Shown here in pieces: positions 6,127 to 13,466 of a stretch of DNA of 19,899 bases. A program made the position numbers and the translations under genes. The notes beneath the pieces were generated by a model. It did no database searches. It was not told where the DNA came from and saw only the letters and a list, made by a program, of their open reading frames with translations. Numbering within the stretch: position 1 is the stretch's first letter; each line of letters starts with the position of its first letter. Source of the stretch: Legionellaceae bacterium (GTDB lineage: Bacteria; Pseudomonadota; Gammaproteobacteria; Legionellales; Legionellaceae); NCBI GenBank assembly GCA_947504795.1, contig CANNJG010000015.1:1-19899 (forward strand), in the 5' to 3' direction.

Positions 6127-7391
6127 TACCTTTAGATAAACAAAACCTGCTTTCTAGGATTGCTGTTGATTTAACACCTGTCTTACCCGCTGGCGACAAT
6201 GGAGGTGCTAAAGTGTTTGCTATAGCGCTTATCAAACAATTAGCCAGCATGACCCCCAAAACACAGTGGATTTTACTCACACAAAGTTTGTCACATCAAG
6301 AAATATCTGCCACGATGCAACAACATGCAAACATCCTTTGTCAGCAAGCTCTCACGTCAAGTCAAAAGCGCGCGCTACCCAAATTCGCTAAGTTTATGTT
6401 GCGTTTACAACGTATTCCTTATGCACGACTCTTTATTACGTATTGTTATTATTTTTTATGTGACCTGTTAAAACTTAAACAAACCAAAGACACCCTAAAA
6501 ACATTAAACGCCGATTTACTATTTTGCCCCTTTACCGCCCCCACATTTTCGAGACGTAACCTACCGACTGTCTGTGTCGTCCATGATATTCAGTTCAAAA
6601 CCTATCCACATTTTTTTGACGAGACGTCGTTTTTTTATCGAAGCTACACTTTTAAGAGAGCTTGTAAGAAATCACGAGCTTTAATAGCCATTTCCGACTA
6701 CACGCATCAATCCATCCTGCGCTATTATAAACACCAGCAGCAAAAAGTGATGACCATTCATACTAATATAATACCTCCGTTGACGAAAAAACGGTTCGAC
6801 GATCAACGGGTATTGAAAGAATTGGGGTTAACATCACAAAAGTACCTTTTATATCCTAGTAACTTCTGGAAACATAAAAATCATGAAATGCTGCTGTCCG
6901 CTTTTCAAATGCTTATTCGCAAAAATGCGCTACAGGATTCTCTTAAATTGGTGCTTACCGGCGCGCCAGATGCAAGGCAACAATGGCTTCAACATTCAAC
7001 AAAGCAAATGGGTCTCGCAGAACACATCGTATTTCCAGGTTACCTACCCAACGAACAACTTCAGCAAATAATGCAGCATGCGGCTGGCGTAATATTTCCA
7101 TCTCTGTACGAGGGCTTCGGCTTACCGGTCATTGAAGCGATGGCCGCCGGTGTACCCGTGGCATGTTCGAACTGTACCGCTATGCCTGAAATTGCTGGCA
7201 ATGCTGCGTTATTATTCAATCCAACCACACCACACAACATTTGCCAAGCACTACAAACCTTATTATTTGATAAAACACAACGTACATTGCTTATCCAGCG
7301 TGGTGTCGCTCGCGCAGCAGAATTCGCGAATACTACAGAGATGGCTAAACGGTATTGGGATACCTTTGTTCTAGCAAAAGAGGGCTTGTAA
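6123..7391 (+). CDS. Glycosyltransferase family 4 protein (GT-B fold)
   Basis: This is a second retaining GT-B enzyme, 422 residues long and distinct from its neighbour. Residues 13-30 hold the acceptor-side loop with DNGGAK. VHDIQFKTYPHFF (153-165) and ALIAISDYT (186-194) are typical of mannosyl- and rhamnosyltransferases of this family. The donor domain has YPSNFWKHKNH (244-254), FPGYLPNEQL (304-313) and FPSLYEGFGLPVIEAM (325-340) with the EX7E pair Glu330 and Glu338. Its ATG overlaps the stop of the preceding gene (ATGA), so the two are translationally coupled and probably act in succession on one glycan. Composition is a little more AT-rich than the ribosomal genes, as is common in surface polysaccharide loci. 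No terminator is clear after its stop. Confidence 0.88.
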   Translation: MIPLDKQNLLSRIAVDLTPVLPAGDNGGAKVFAIALIKQLASMTPKTQWILLTQSLSHQEISATMQQHANILCQQALTSSQKRALPKFAKFMLRLQRIPYARLFITYCYYFLCDLLKLKQTKDTLKTLNADLLFCPFTAPTFSRRNLPTVCVVHDIQFKTYPHFFDETSFFYRSYTFKRACKKSRALIAISDYTHQSILRYYKHQQQKVMTIHTNIIPPLTKKRFDDQRVLKELGLTSQKYLLYPSNFWKHKNHEMLLSAFQMLIRKNALQDSLKLVLTGAPDARQQWLQHSTKQMGLAEHIVFPGYLPNEQLQQIMQHAAGVIFPSLYEGFGLPVIEAMAAGVPVACSNCTAMPEIAGNAALLFNPTTPHNICQALQTLLFDKTQRTLLIQRGVARAAEFANTTEMAKRYWDTFVLAKEGL

Positions 7392-7450
7392 TCATTCGGG
7401 CGGTGTACATAATTAATGATCCAAAGACCACTAGCAACGTCATAAATGAT

Positions 7451-8017
7451 TTAGCGGGTAAGGGTAAAGCAGAATCTGACTCCACTCATAATCGAATCAA
7501 AAACCATAGGTTGCGAGCAGCGGTACAGATCATATAAAAGGTTTAATTGCTTGAGCGTAATTCTAGGGGTAGAAAGCGGGGGAAAATCAATCATTGAAAG
7601 AAATTCTCTATCTTCTATCTCTAAATTTATGGTAGGTTCACTAGACATTAATTGACAGTGAAATGCGTACTTAGAGATATGCGGCCAGCGTAAGGTACTC
7701 TCGTGCTTTAAAGTATCCCACATAGCTAACAATTTAGTTGGTTTTACAATAAACCTCGATTCCTCAACAGTCTCTCTAATAACTGACTCTGAAGGCGATT
7801 CATCCACATCAGCGAAGCCCCCCGGCAAAGTCCATTTACCCTCAACGCGCTCCTTGACGAAAGGACCTTGTCATCATTCAATACGAACGAACATCTAATA
7901 TTGGCGTGGCACAGCTTTTTTGCGGCAGAATAAATAAGGGCTTAACAAGTTCTAAAGGTGTAACGGTTACTTCAGCTGCTATTTCACAGCTAATTCAATC
8001 AGTCGCGTATGGCGCAT
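7451..8017 (-). pseudogene. NUDIX hydrolase (YjhB-like), disrupted by several frameshifts and N-terminally truncated
   Basis: The intact 3' part (7451-7858) encodes VKERVEGKWTLPGGFADV, then ESPSESVIRETVEE, which fits the NUDIX box GX5EX7REUXEE except that the final Gly is Arg, and later FPPLSTPRIT. This matches the NUDIX hydrolases with a helical N-terminal domain. The frame has a stop only five codons before VKER. Upstream parts of the same protein appear in other frames: FVLNDDKVL (about 7862-7887), AAEVTVTPLELVKPLF and KSCATPILDVR (about 7889-7980), and MRHTRLIELAVK (about 7982-8017). Each junction, near 7861, 7887 and 7982, is explained by the loss of one base. The first 30-40 residues of the family are missing. 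No intact start is present, so the TTG-initiated 125-residue frame is not a real gene. Confidence 0.82.
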
Positions 8018-8066
8018 CACGATAAGAGCAGGGGCATTTTACTACAAAGGTCGATTACTATGATAC

Positions 8067-8089
8067 AAAAAAAATGGCTCAGGCCACTT
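8067..8089 (-). terminator. Orphan intrinsic terminator
   Basis: Read on the minus strand, AAGTGGC-CTGA-GCCATTT forms a 7-bp stem (one G-U pair) with a 4-base loop, and the stem's final Ts run into a string of eight. It is about 280 bases beyond the ribosomal cluster's own terminator. No recognisable gene lies between the two, so it may end a small RNA or a gene that has decayed. Confidence 0.7.
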
Positions 8090-8370
8090 CAATTTAAATG
8101 ATTGAATCGGAAGGATAGGCCGAGAGACCAGAAGTCGAGACGGGTGTGGTCGGAGGTTAGGAGGCTAGTTTAGATTGAACAGAGACCGTTGGCGATTACT
8201 TATTTTGCTTTTCCAAGGCAACAAATAGATCCTTTTCCCTGAGTACTAGTGTTGTTCTGCCAACTGAATATCGAGAAGGGTCTTAGAGCGTTAGATTCTT
8301 ATATAATTCTAAAATCGATTATTGATGAGCACATCATTCTATTTTGGTAAATTAAGCAGTTTTAAACAGG
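8090..8370. other. Unassigned stretch between two minus-strand terminators
   Basis: No gene is recognised in these bases. On the minus strand a TATAAG (8303-8298) has only a poor -35 partner. An RNA from there to the terminator at 8067 would be about 225 bases and could pair GTTGGC (near 8265) with GCCAAC (near 8190). GGTCTCT occurs twice on the minus strand about 60 bases apart. The longest frame with protein-like character is 28 residues (8196-8282). It could be a small RNA gene or decayed coding sequence. Confidence 0.35.
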
Positions 8371-8397
8371 AAAAAAACTCCTACTTCAGCAGGAGTT
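8371..8397 (-). terminator. Intrinsic terminator of the ribosomal protein cluster (after rplQ)
   Basis: On the minus strand, AACTCCTGC-TGAA-GTAGGAGTT makes a 9-bp stem (one G-U pair) with a 4-base loop, followed by five Ts. It starts 21 bases after the rplQ stop, exactly where the alpha operon should end. Confidence 0.88.
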
Positions 8398-8418
8398 AGA
8401 CGGTGTTAGATACGAGTT

Positions 8419-8835
8419 TTACTCTGCTGCGTCGACAATAACTGCATCATTGTCTTCGATCGCAGTTTCGTTTTCTGTGTGACGATCTACTAGTTCGACA
8501 ATTGCCATAGGAGCATTGTCACCAACTCTATTACCACATTTTAAAATACGAACGTAGCCACCAGGTCGACCTTCATAGCGGGGGCCTAATGTAGTAAACA
8601 ATTTACCAACAGCTGTTTTGGAACGTAAGATGTTAAATACATAACGTCGATTAGCTACAGAATCAGCCTTACTTTTAGTAATAAGTGGCTCTATATGTCG
8701 ACGTAACTCTTTCGCCTTTGCGACTGTGGTTTTAATCAGTTCGTGCTCAACTAGAGAAGCACACATATTAGAAAACATTGCCTTTCTGTGGCTTGATGTG
8801 CGACTTAAAGCCCGACCAATTTTTCGATGACGCAT
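8419..8835 (-). CDS. rplQ: 50S ribosomal protein L17
   Basis: L17 binds 23S rRNA in the large subunit near the exit-tunnel face. The N-terminal MRHRKIGRALSRTSSHRKAM, followed by the LIKTTVAKAKELR region (34-46), is diagnostic, as is RPGGYVRILK (90-99). At 138 residues it is about ten longer than the E. coli protein; the extra residues are an acidic C-terminal tail rich in Glu, Asp and Asn (119-138). It is the last gene of the cluster, 19 bases after rpoA, and is followed by a strong terminator. Confidence 0.97.
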   Translation of the reverse strand: MRHRKIGRALSRTSSHRKAMFSNMCASLVEHELIKTTVAKAKELRRHIEPLITKSKADSVANRRYVFNILRSKTAVGKLFTTLGPRYEGRPGGYVRILKCGNRVGDNAPMAIVELVDRHTENETAIEDNDAVIVDAAE

Positions 8836-8854
8836 AATAACTCCAAATCTTAAA

Positions 8855-9847
8855 TTATTCGCCTAAATTTTTGGGCGGCCAATTATCTATTTTCATTCCA
8901 AGTGATAGCGAACGGGATGCAAGGACATCCTTAATTTCGGTTAATGATTTTTTACCCAAATTAGGGGTCTTTAGCAATTCACTTTCAGATTTTTGCACTA
9001 AATCACCAATAAAATAAATATTTTCCGCTTTAAGACAATTAGCAGAACGTACGGTTAGTTCCAAATCATCTACAGGTCTTAATAAAACCGGGTCATAGTC
9101 ATTTCTTACTTTATTGTCAGCACTTGATTCCTCATAACTAATATCTACGAAGGCATTGAGTTGACGTTGCATAATACTAGCCGAAATGCGAATAGCATCT
9201 TCTGGATCGAGGGTTCCGTTTGTTTGCAACTCAATAGTCAATTTATCTAAATCAGTACGATTTTCTACTCGGGTTTTATCGACGTGGTATGCAACCTTTT
9301 TTACGGGTGAAAAGCTGTTGTCAATCTTTAGTTTGCCAATCGACGTTACACGAACCTCCTCTTCAAACATCACAGGTAACTTTTCTGATGAGTGATAGCC
9401 TATACCTTTTTGAGCGTACAAGGTCATGTTTAACTTACCATATTCGTTTAAATGCGCAAGGATAAGGTCAGGATTGATGACTTCCACGTCATGCGATAGC
9501 TTGATGTCTCCTGCAGTCACGACACAAGGACCAGTTTTCTGAATCGATAGGGTGGCTTCTGTGCCAACGGACATTTTGAGTGCAACCTCCTTAAGGTTAA
9601 GCATGATGTTAATAACGTCTTCTTCTACCCCTTCAATTGTGCTGTACTCGTGTAGCACACCCTCAATGGATACTTCAGTTATGGCACAACCAGGCATTGA
9701 TGACATCAAAATTCGACGTAACGCATTGCCTAATGTATCGCCATACCCGGGTTCTAAGGGTTCTAATATGATTCTTGAATGGTTCAGGGAATCAGATTGT
9801 ACTTTTAACACTTTTGGCGTCAACATTTCATTAATATCTATATACAT
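8855..9847 (-). CDS. rpoA: DNA-directed RNA polymerase subunit alpha
   Basis: The alpha subunit nucleates assembly of RNA polymerase and contacts UP elements and activators. The N-terminal domain (about 1-235) carries EPGYGDTLGNALRRILMSS (32-50), the alpha dimer and beta/beta' assembly region. The C-terminal domain (about 250-330) has LTVRSANCLKAE, in which Arg267, Asn270, Cys271 and Lys273 correspond to the DNA-contacting Arg265, Asn268, Cys269 and Lys271 of E. coli. TPNLGKKSLTEIKD (294-307) completes the HhH motif. The length of 330 is typical. A GGAGG lies 9 bases before the ATG. It sits between rpsD and rplQ, as in almost all gammaproteobacteria. Confidence 0.98.
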   Translation of the reverse strand: MYIDINEMLTPKVLKVQSDSLNHSRIILEPLEPGYGDTLGNALRRILMSSMPGCAITEVSIEGVLHEYSTIEGVEEDVINIMLNLKEVALKMSVGTEATLSIQKTGPCVVTAGDIKLSHDVEVINPDLILAHLNEYGKLNMTLYAQKGIGYHSSEKLPVMFEEEVRVTSIGKLKIDNSFSPVKKVAYHVDKTRVENRTDLDKLTIELQTNGTLDPEDAIRISASIMQRQLNAFVDISYEESSADNKVRNDYDPVLLRPVDDLELTVRSANCLKAENIYFIGDLVQKSESELLKTPNLGKKSLTEIKDVLASRSLSLGMKIDNWPPKNLGE

Positions 9848-9865
9848 ACGGATAGGCCTCCAATC

Positions 9866-10486
9866 TTACTTAGAGTAAAGTTCTACAACCAAGTTGACGT
9901 TAAATTCTGAAGACAAGTCATCCAAAACTGGATACCTTGACAACGAACCTTTATAATTAGCAGCGTCCACCAATAACCAATCACTGGGGACACGTTGCTC
10001 GGATAATGCTAAAGCAGCTTGGATTCGTCCTTGCGCCTTGGCCTTGGATCGAACCGTAACCACATCACCGGTTTGTATCAGGTAGGATGGGATATTGACG
10101 GCGATATCATTGACTAAGATTGCCTTGTGAGACACAAGTTGTCTAGCTTCGGCTCTGGTGCACGCGAATCCCATTCTGTATACAACGTTGTCTAAACGAC
10201 GTTCTAGCAAAGTCATTAGATTCTGTCCTGTCGCACCTTTTTGACGTGCTGCTAATTTATAGTACAAACTGAATTGCTTTTCAAGTACACCATAAAAACG
10301 TCGAATTTTTTGCTTTTCACGCAATTGGATTCCATATCCACTCAATCTGCCTTTCTTGTCGCCGTGTTGGCCTGGTAGTTTTTCAGACTTGCATTTTGAC
10401 TTATAGTCTCGAACACCAGATTTCAATAGTAAGTCAGTGCCTTCGCGGCGCGATAACTTACATTTTGGACCCATATATCTTGCCAT
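9866..10486 (-). CDS. rpsD: 30S ribosomal protein S4
   Basis: S4 is a primary 16S rRNA-binding protein of the small-subunit body, and in E. coli it also represses the alpha operon by binding its mRNA leader. The length of 206 equals that of E. coli. The N-terminus MARYMGPKCKLSRREGTDL, the SEKLPGQHG stretch (34-42) and the S4 RNA-binding domain with ERRLDNVVYRMGFA (95-108) and ARQLVSHKAILVN (114-126) are all clear. Only Cys9 and Cys32 lie in the N-terminal region, so it is the cysteine-poor, non-zinc form common in Proteobacteria. It lies between rpsK and rpoA with 17-18 base gaps. Confidence 0.98.
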   Translation of the reverse strand: MARYMGPKCKLSRREGTDLLLKSGVRDYKSKCKSEKLPGQHGDKKGRLSGYGIQLREKQKIRRFYGVLEKQFSLYYKLAARQKGATGQNLMTLLERRLDNVVYRMGFACTRAEARQLVSHKAILVNDIAVNIPSYLIQTGDVVTVRSKAKAQGRIQAALALSEQRVPSDWLLVDAANYKGSLSRYPVLDDLSSEFNVNLVVELYSK

Positions 10487-10503
10487 TGTCTACTCCTAAA
10501 ATC

Positions 10504-10896
10504 CTATACTCGACGTTTCTTTGGGGCTTTACAACCGTTATGGGGTATGCCAGTTACGTCAGTGATTTCAACGATTTTGAACTCTTGTGAAATTAATTCA
10601 CGAATAGTTGATTCTCTTCCAGGTCCGGGTCCATGTACAAAAACAGCAACGGACTTCATCCCATACTCTTTAGCAACCAAAGATGCTTTTTCCGTTGCGA
10701 TCTGTGCAGCATAGGGTGTGCTTTTTCGAGAGCCGCGAAACCCTGAACCGCCAGAAGTTGCCCAACTAAGTGCATTTCCCTGTCTGTCGGTGAAGGTAAC
10801 AATCGTGTTATTGAAGGATGCATGGACATGGACAATGCCATCCGAAACGACCCGTTTTACTTTTTTTCGCGTTTTTTGCTGTTTTGGTTTAGCCAT
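10504..10896 (-). CDS. rpsK: 30S ribosomal protein S11
   Basis: S11 lines the platform of the 30S subunit near the mRNA exit (E site). The body shows HVHASFNNTIVTFTDRQGNA, SGGSGFRGSRKSTPYAAQ, GPGPGRESTIR and the C-terminal IPHNGCKAPKKRRV, all strongly conserved. Two ATGs lie two codons apart (10902 and 10896). I chose the second. The AGGA site is 10 bases before it but only 4 before the first, and MAKPKQQK is the usual S11 start. This gives 130 residues. A frame from 10902 would add Met-Gln. The gene is 23 bases after rpsM. Confidence 0.96.
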   Translation of the reverse strand: MAKPKQQKTRKKVKRVVSDGIVHVHASFNNTIVTFTDRQGNALSWATSGGSGFRGSRKSTPYAAQIATEKASLVAKEYGMKSVAVFVHGPGPGRESTIRELISQEFKIVEITDVTGIPHNGCKAPKKRRV

Positions 10897-10919
10897 TTGC
10901 ATTAATTCCTAGGTGAAAA

Positions 10920-11276
10920 TCAAACATTCGCGCTTTTGCGTCGACCCTTTCTCGTTCTAGCATTTGTCTTGGTTCTTTGACCTCGCACTGGCAAGCCTCT
11001 TCGGTGACGCAGACCTCGATAGCAACCCAAATCCATTAATCGCTTAATATTCATGGTTACTACTCGCCGCAAATCACCTTCCACGGTCATTTTCGTTATT
11101 TCAGCACGCAGTTGTTCTAATTGGGCTTCCGTCAATTGCGCCACCTTAGTCGCCGGGTCTATGTTTAAGGCCTTGCATAATTTCTTTGACGTCGGCAGAC
11201 CTATACCGTAAATAGATGTGATAGCAATAACTACATGTTTGTTATCTGCTATATTTACGCCTGCTATACGAGCCAT
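10920..11276 (-). CDS. rpsM: 30S ribosomal protein S13
   Basis: S13 sits in the head of the 30S subunit, contacts the P-site tRNA and forms an intersubunit bridge. MARIAGVNIADNKHVVIA opens the protein. The helix-two-turn-helix region with YGIGLPTSKKLCK (23-35) and the RNA-binding tail GLRHRRGLPVRGQRTKTNAR (89-108) are canonical. The length of 118 equals that of E. coli. It is the first gene of the alpha operon, directly behind a good promoter, with GGAG about 6 bases upstream of the ATG. Confidence 0.98.
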   Translation of the reverse strand: MARIAGVNIADNKHVVIAITSIYGIGLPTSKKLCKALNIDPATKVAQLTEAQLEQLRAEITKMTVEGDLRRVVTMNIKRLMDLGCYRGLRHRRGLPVRGQRTKTNARTRKGRRKSANV

Positions 11277-11320
11277 TTATATCTCCAATCATTTGATTGT
11301 TCACCCTGAAAAGGCTAACA

Positions 11321-11349
11321 ATAATACTAGTTTATATCAGTAAAATCAA
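11321..11349 (-). promoter_or_regulatory. Alpha operon promoter (upstream of rpsM)
   Basis: On the minus strand, TTGATT (11349-11344), a 17-base spacer and TATTAT (11326-11321) form a strong sigma-70 match in the 98-base gap between rpmJ and rpsM, where E. coli has its alpha promoter. The predicted start near 11314 leaves a leader of only about 37 bases before rpsM. No terminator separates rpmJ from this promoter, so read-through from spc is also likely. Confidence 0.65.
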
Positions 11350-11374
11350 GGACTATATGTACAATGATTTAGGT

Positions 11375-11488
11375 TTATCCTTGCCTTTGCTTATGTCGAG
11401 CTTCTTTACAGATCACTCGGACAGCACCACCGCGCTTTATCACCTTGCAATTCCGACAAATACGCTTTACAGACGCTCTTACTTTCAT
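11375..11488 (-). CDS. rpmJ: 50S ribosomal protein L36
   Basis: This is a 37-residue gene that I found by direct translation. It reads MKVRASVKRICRNCKVIKRG, then GAVRVIC and ends HKQRQG. L36 is the smallest large-subunit protein and binds 23S rRNA near the peptidyl transferase region. Cys11, Cys14, Cys27 and His32 make the complete zinc-binding set, so this is the zinc-containing form, not the cysteine-free paralogue. A GGAG site precedes the ATG at 11488. It lies 18 bases after secY, the standard end of the spc operon. At 37 residues it is one shorter than the E. coli protein. Confidence 0.95.
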   Translation of the reverse strand: MKVRASVKRICRNCKVIKRGGAVRVICKEARHKQRQG

Positions 11489-11506
11489 GAGAAACTCCAA
11501 ATTATA

Positions 11507-12841
11507 TCACAATAAACTGGGCAGTTTCCCACCCTTAAAATTAGCTTTTTTCATTAACGAATCATATTGTTGCGTCATTAAATGGGCTTGTACCTGCGCT
11601 ACAAAATCCATCACGACCACAACAATGATTAACAAGGAGGTTCCCCCAAAGTAGAAAGGGACGTGCCATGTATACATTAAAATTTGCGGAACCAAGCATA
11701 CCAATACCAAATATAATGCGCCAACTAGGGTTAGTCGAGTCATTACTGAATCAATATACTTGATCGTTTGTTCGCCAGGACGGATCCCTGGTATATACGC
11801 ACCCGATTTTTTCAAATTGTCAGCGGTATCTTTGGGGTTAAAAACCAGGGCGGTGTAGAAAAAAGCGAAGAATAAAATAGCTGTAGCATCGACTATTAAA
11901 TACAGTGGTTGGCCTGGGGAAAGGGCAGTACCAACATCAGCCAGCCATCCTAAACCTTTTGTATGTGAAAAAAATTGTGCTAAGGTAGCCGGAAGCAAAA
12001 TAATACTTGATGCAAAAATCGGTGGGATCACGCCAGCCATGTTAATTTTTAAGGGGAGGTGACTAGTTTGAGCGGCATAAATCTTTCTACCTTGTGTGCG
12101 CTGTGCATAGTTAACTCGAATACGTCTTTGACCCCGCTCCATGAATACCACAAATCCCGTGACACCGATCATAACAAACGCTATACCAATAATTGAGAGC
12201 GTTTGCATCTGTCCTTCCTTGACTTGCTGGAACACAGTCGCAATTGCATTAGGCATCGATGAGACTATACCAGAAAATATAATCAACGAAATTCCATTCC
12301 CAACGCCTTTTTCTGTGATTTGCTCACCTAACCACATCAGAAACATCGTTCCCGTAACTAGCGTTACGACTGCGGTCACATAAAATGATGTATCAGGGTT
12401 CATAGCCAGATGTTGCCCAGCCAACCATCGTGACATACCCAGAGACTGGAACAGTGAGAATAACAAAGTTAGGTAGCGTGTGTATTGATTTAACCGACGC
12501 TTTCCGGATTCGCCTTCTTTTTTAAGTTGCTCTAAAGATGGCAGAACGACCGAAAACAATTGAATGATAATGGAGGCGGTGATGTAAGGCATAATTCCAA
12601 TTGCAAATACGGTGACTCTAGACAGAGCGCCTCCAGAGAACATGTTGAATAAACCGAAGATTGTATTTTGTTGTTGATTAAAAAAATTAAAAAGTTTTTC
12701 CGGGTCCAACCCTGGGACAGGTATATGTGCGCCAAGCCTGTAAACGAGGATTGCAAGCAAAACGAATAATAGCCTCGACTTTAACTCATCCAGGCCACCT
12801 TGTGTTTTTTGTATGGATTGGGATTGCTTTTTTAATTTCAC
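11507..12841 (-). CDS. secY: Preprotein translocase subunit SecY
   Basis: SecY is the channel-forming subunit of the SecYEG translocon in the inner membrane, moving unfolded proteins across or into it. The sequence is 444 residues with ten hydrophobic segments; the first is near residues 22-43 (RLLFVLLAILVYRLGAHIPV), followed by the plug region. GIMPYITASIII (82-93) and GEQITEKGVGNGISLIIFSG (171-190) are family signatures, and the cytoplasmic loop with RRIRVNYAQRTQGRK (about 240-254) is the ribosome- and SecA-binding region. It starts with GTG at 12841, overlapping the rplO stop (GTGA). It lies between rplO and rpmJ, the normal spc position, which ties secretion capacity to ribosome output. 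Confidence 0.98.
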   Translation of the reverse strand: MKLKKQSQSIQKTQGGLDELKSRLLFVLLAILVYRLGAHIPVPGLDPEKLFNFFNQQQNTIFGLFNMFSGGALSRVTVFAIGIMPYITASIIIQLFSVVLPSLEQLKKEGESGKRRLNQYTRYLTLLFSLFQSLGMSRWLAGQHLAMNPDTSFYVTAVVTLVTGTMFLMWLGEQITEKGVGNGISLIIFSGIVSSMPNAIATVFQQVKEGQMQTLSIIGIAFVMIGVTGFVVFMERGQRRIRVNYAQRTQGRKIYAAQTSHLPLKINMAGVIPPIFASSIILLPATLAQFFSHTKGLGWLADVGTALSPGQPLYLIVDATAILFFAFFYTALVFNPKDTADNLKKSGAYIPGIRPGEQTIKYIDSVMTRLTLVGALYLVLVCLVPQILMYTWHVPFYFGGTSLLIIVVVVMDFVAQVQAHLMTQQYDSLMKKANFKGGKLPSLL

Positions 12842-13272
12842 GCTTCGACACTTCCACCCAGATCTTCTATGACTTTCAAAGCGCCTTTGGTGGCTTTCAA
12901 ACCTTTGATCTTTACTGCAGTAGTTAGTTCACCCGATAAAATAATTTTAACATAAAGTATCGATTTGTTGATGATCCCAGCAGCTTTCAATGCTTCCATG
13001 TCGATAGTCTCTGCCCTAATGGTACTAATTTCATGCAAGGTAACTTGATCATTAGTTTTGGATACTCGCGACTTGAAACCCATTTTTGGCAAGCGTCTTT
13101 GTATAGGCATTTGACCGCCTTCAAAATTGATTTTATGAAACCCGCCAGCCCGTGCCTTTTGACCTTTATGGCCTTTACCACTTGTTTTTCCAAGTCCAGA
13201 TCCAATGCCACGTCCTAGTCTTTTTTTACTTGGACGTGATCCAGGTGCTGGAGAAAGTTCATTTAAATTCAT
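12838..13272 (-). CDS. rplO: 50S ribosomal protein L15
   Basis: L15 is a late-assembling 23S rRNA-binding protein of the large subunit. KKRLGRGIGSGLGKTSGKGH and KGQKARAG in the basic N-terminal arm are diagnostic; the globular part follows from about residue 55. Two in-frame ATGs exist (13281 and 13272). I chose 13272. Its GAGGA site is about 9 bases upstream, whereas for 13281 it would be only one or two bases away. The resulting MNLNELSP start matches the family, and the length is then 144, as in E. coli. The ATG overlaps the rpmD stop (ATGA), and the stop overlaps the secY GTG. Confidence 0.95.
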   Translation of the reverse strand: MNLNELSPAPGSRPSKKRLGRGIGSGLGKTSGKGHKGQKARAGGFHKINFEGGQMPIQRRLPKMGFKSRVSKTNDQVTLHEISTIRAETIDMEALKAAGIINKSILYVKIILSGELTTAVKIKGLKATKGALKVIEDLGGSVEA

Positions 13273-13466
13273 TTTACGCATTCCTCAACTTCAACCAAAT
13301 AATCAATAGCCTTAACCATTCCAAGTATCTGTGGTGTATTAGCCTTGATAACTACGGAATTTATCTTTCTAAGACCCAGCAACTTTGCAATCTCGATGTG
13401 CTTCGGGACTCTCCCAATCAAACTTTTTATTAGCTTAATGGTTATCTGTGGTTCAGTTGTTTTCAT
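13269..13466 (-). CDS. rpmD: 50S ribosomal protein L30
   Basis: This is a small 23S rRNA-binding protein of the large subunit, 65 residues here against 59 in E. coli. IKLIKSLIGRVPKHIEIAKL (10-29) followed by GLRKINSVV (31-39) is the family signature, and NTPQILGMVKAIDYLVEVEE closes the domain. The extra residues are at both ends (N-terminal MKTTEPQ and C-terminal CVK). Its ATG overlaps the rpsE stop (ATGA), and its TGA overlaps the chosen rplO start, so rpsE-rpmD-rplO-secY are translationally coupled in a chain. Confidence 0.95.
   Translation of the reverse strand: MKTTEPQITIKLIKSLIGRVPKHIEIAKLLGLRKINSVVIKANTPQILGMVKAIDYLVEVEECVK

Noticed and set aside
7451..7828. A 125-codon NUDIX frame starting at a TTG
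   Set aside because: The TTG is an internal Leu codon of the conserved WTLPGG motif; the coding similarity continues upstream into broken frames. It is part of a pseudogene, not a short gene.
8196..8282. Minus-strand 28-codon frame containing RYSVGRTTLVLREKDL
   Set aside because: It looks protein-like but has a stop directly upstream, no start codon and no recognised family. It is noted only as a possible remnant in the unassigned stretch.
10504..10912. Several opposite-strand frames over the ribosomal genes, for example in rpsK, rplB and rplE
   Set aside because: They mirror strongly conserved ribosomal genes, lack ribosome sites and have no recognisable motifs.
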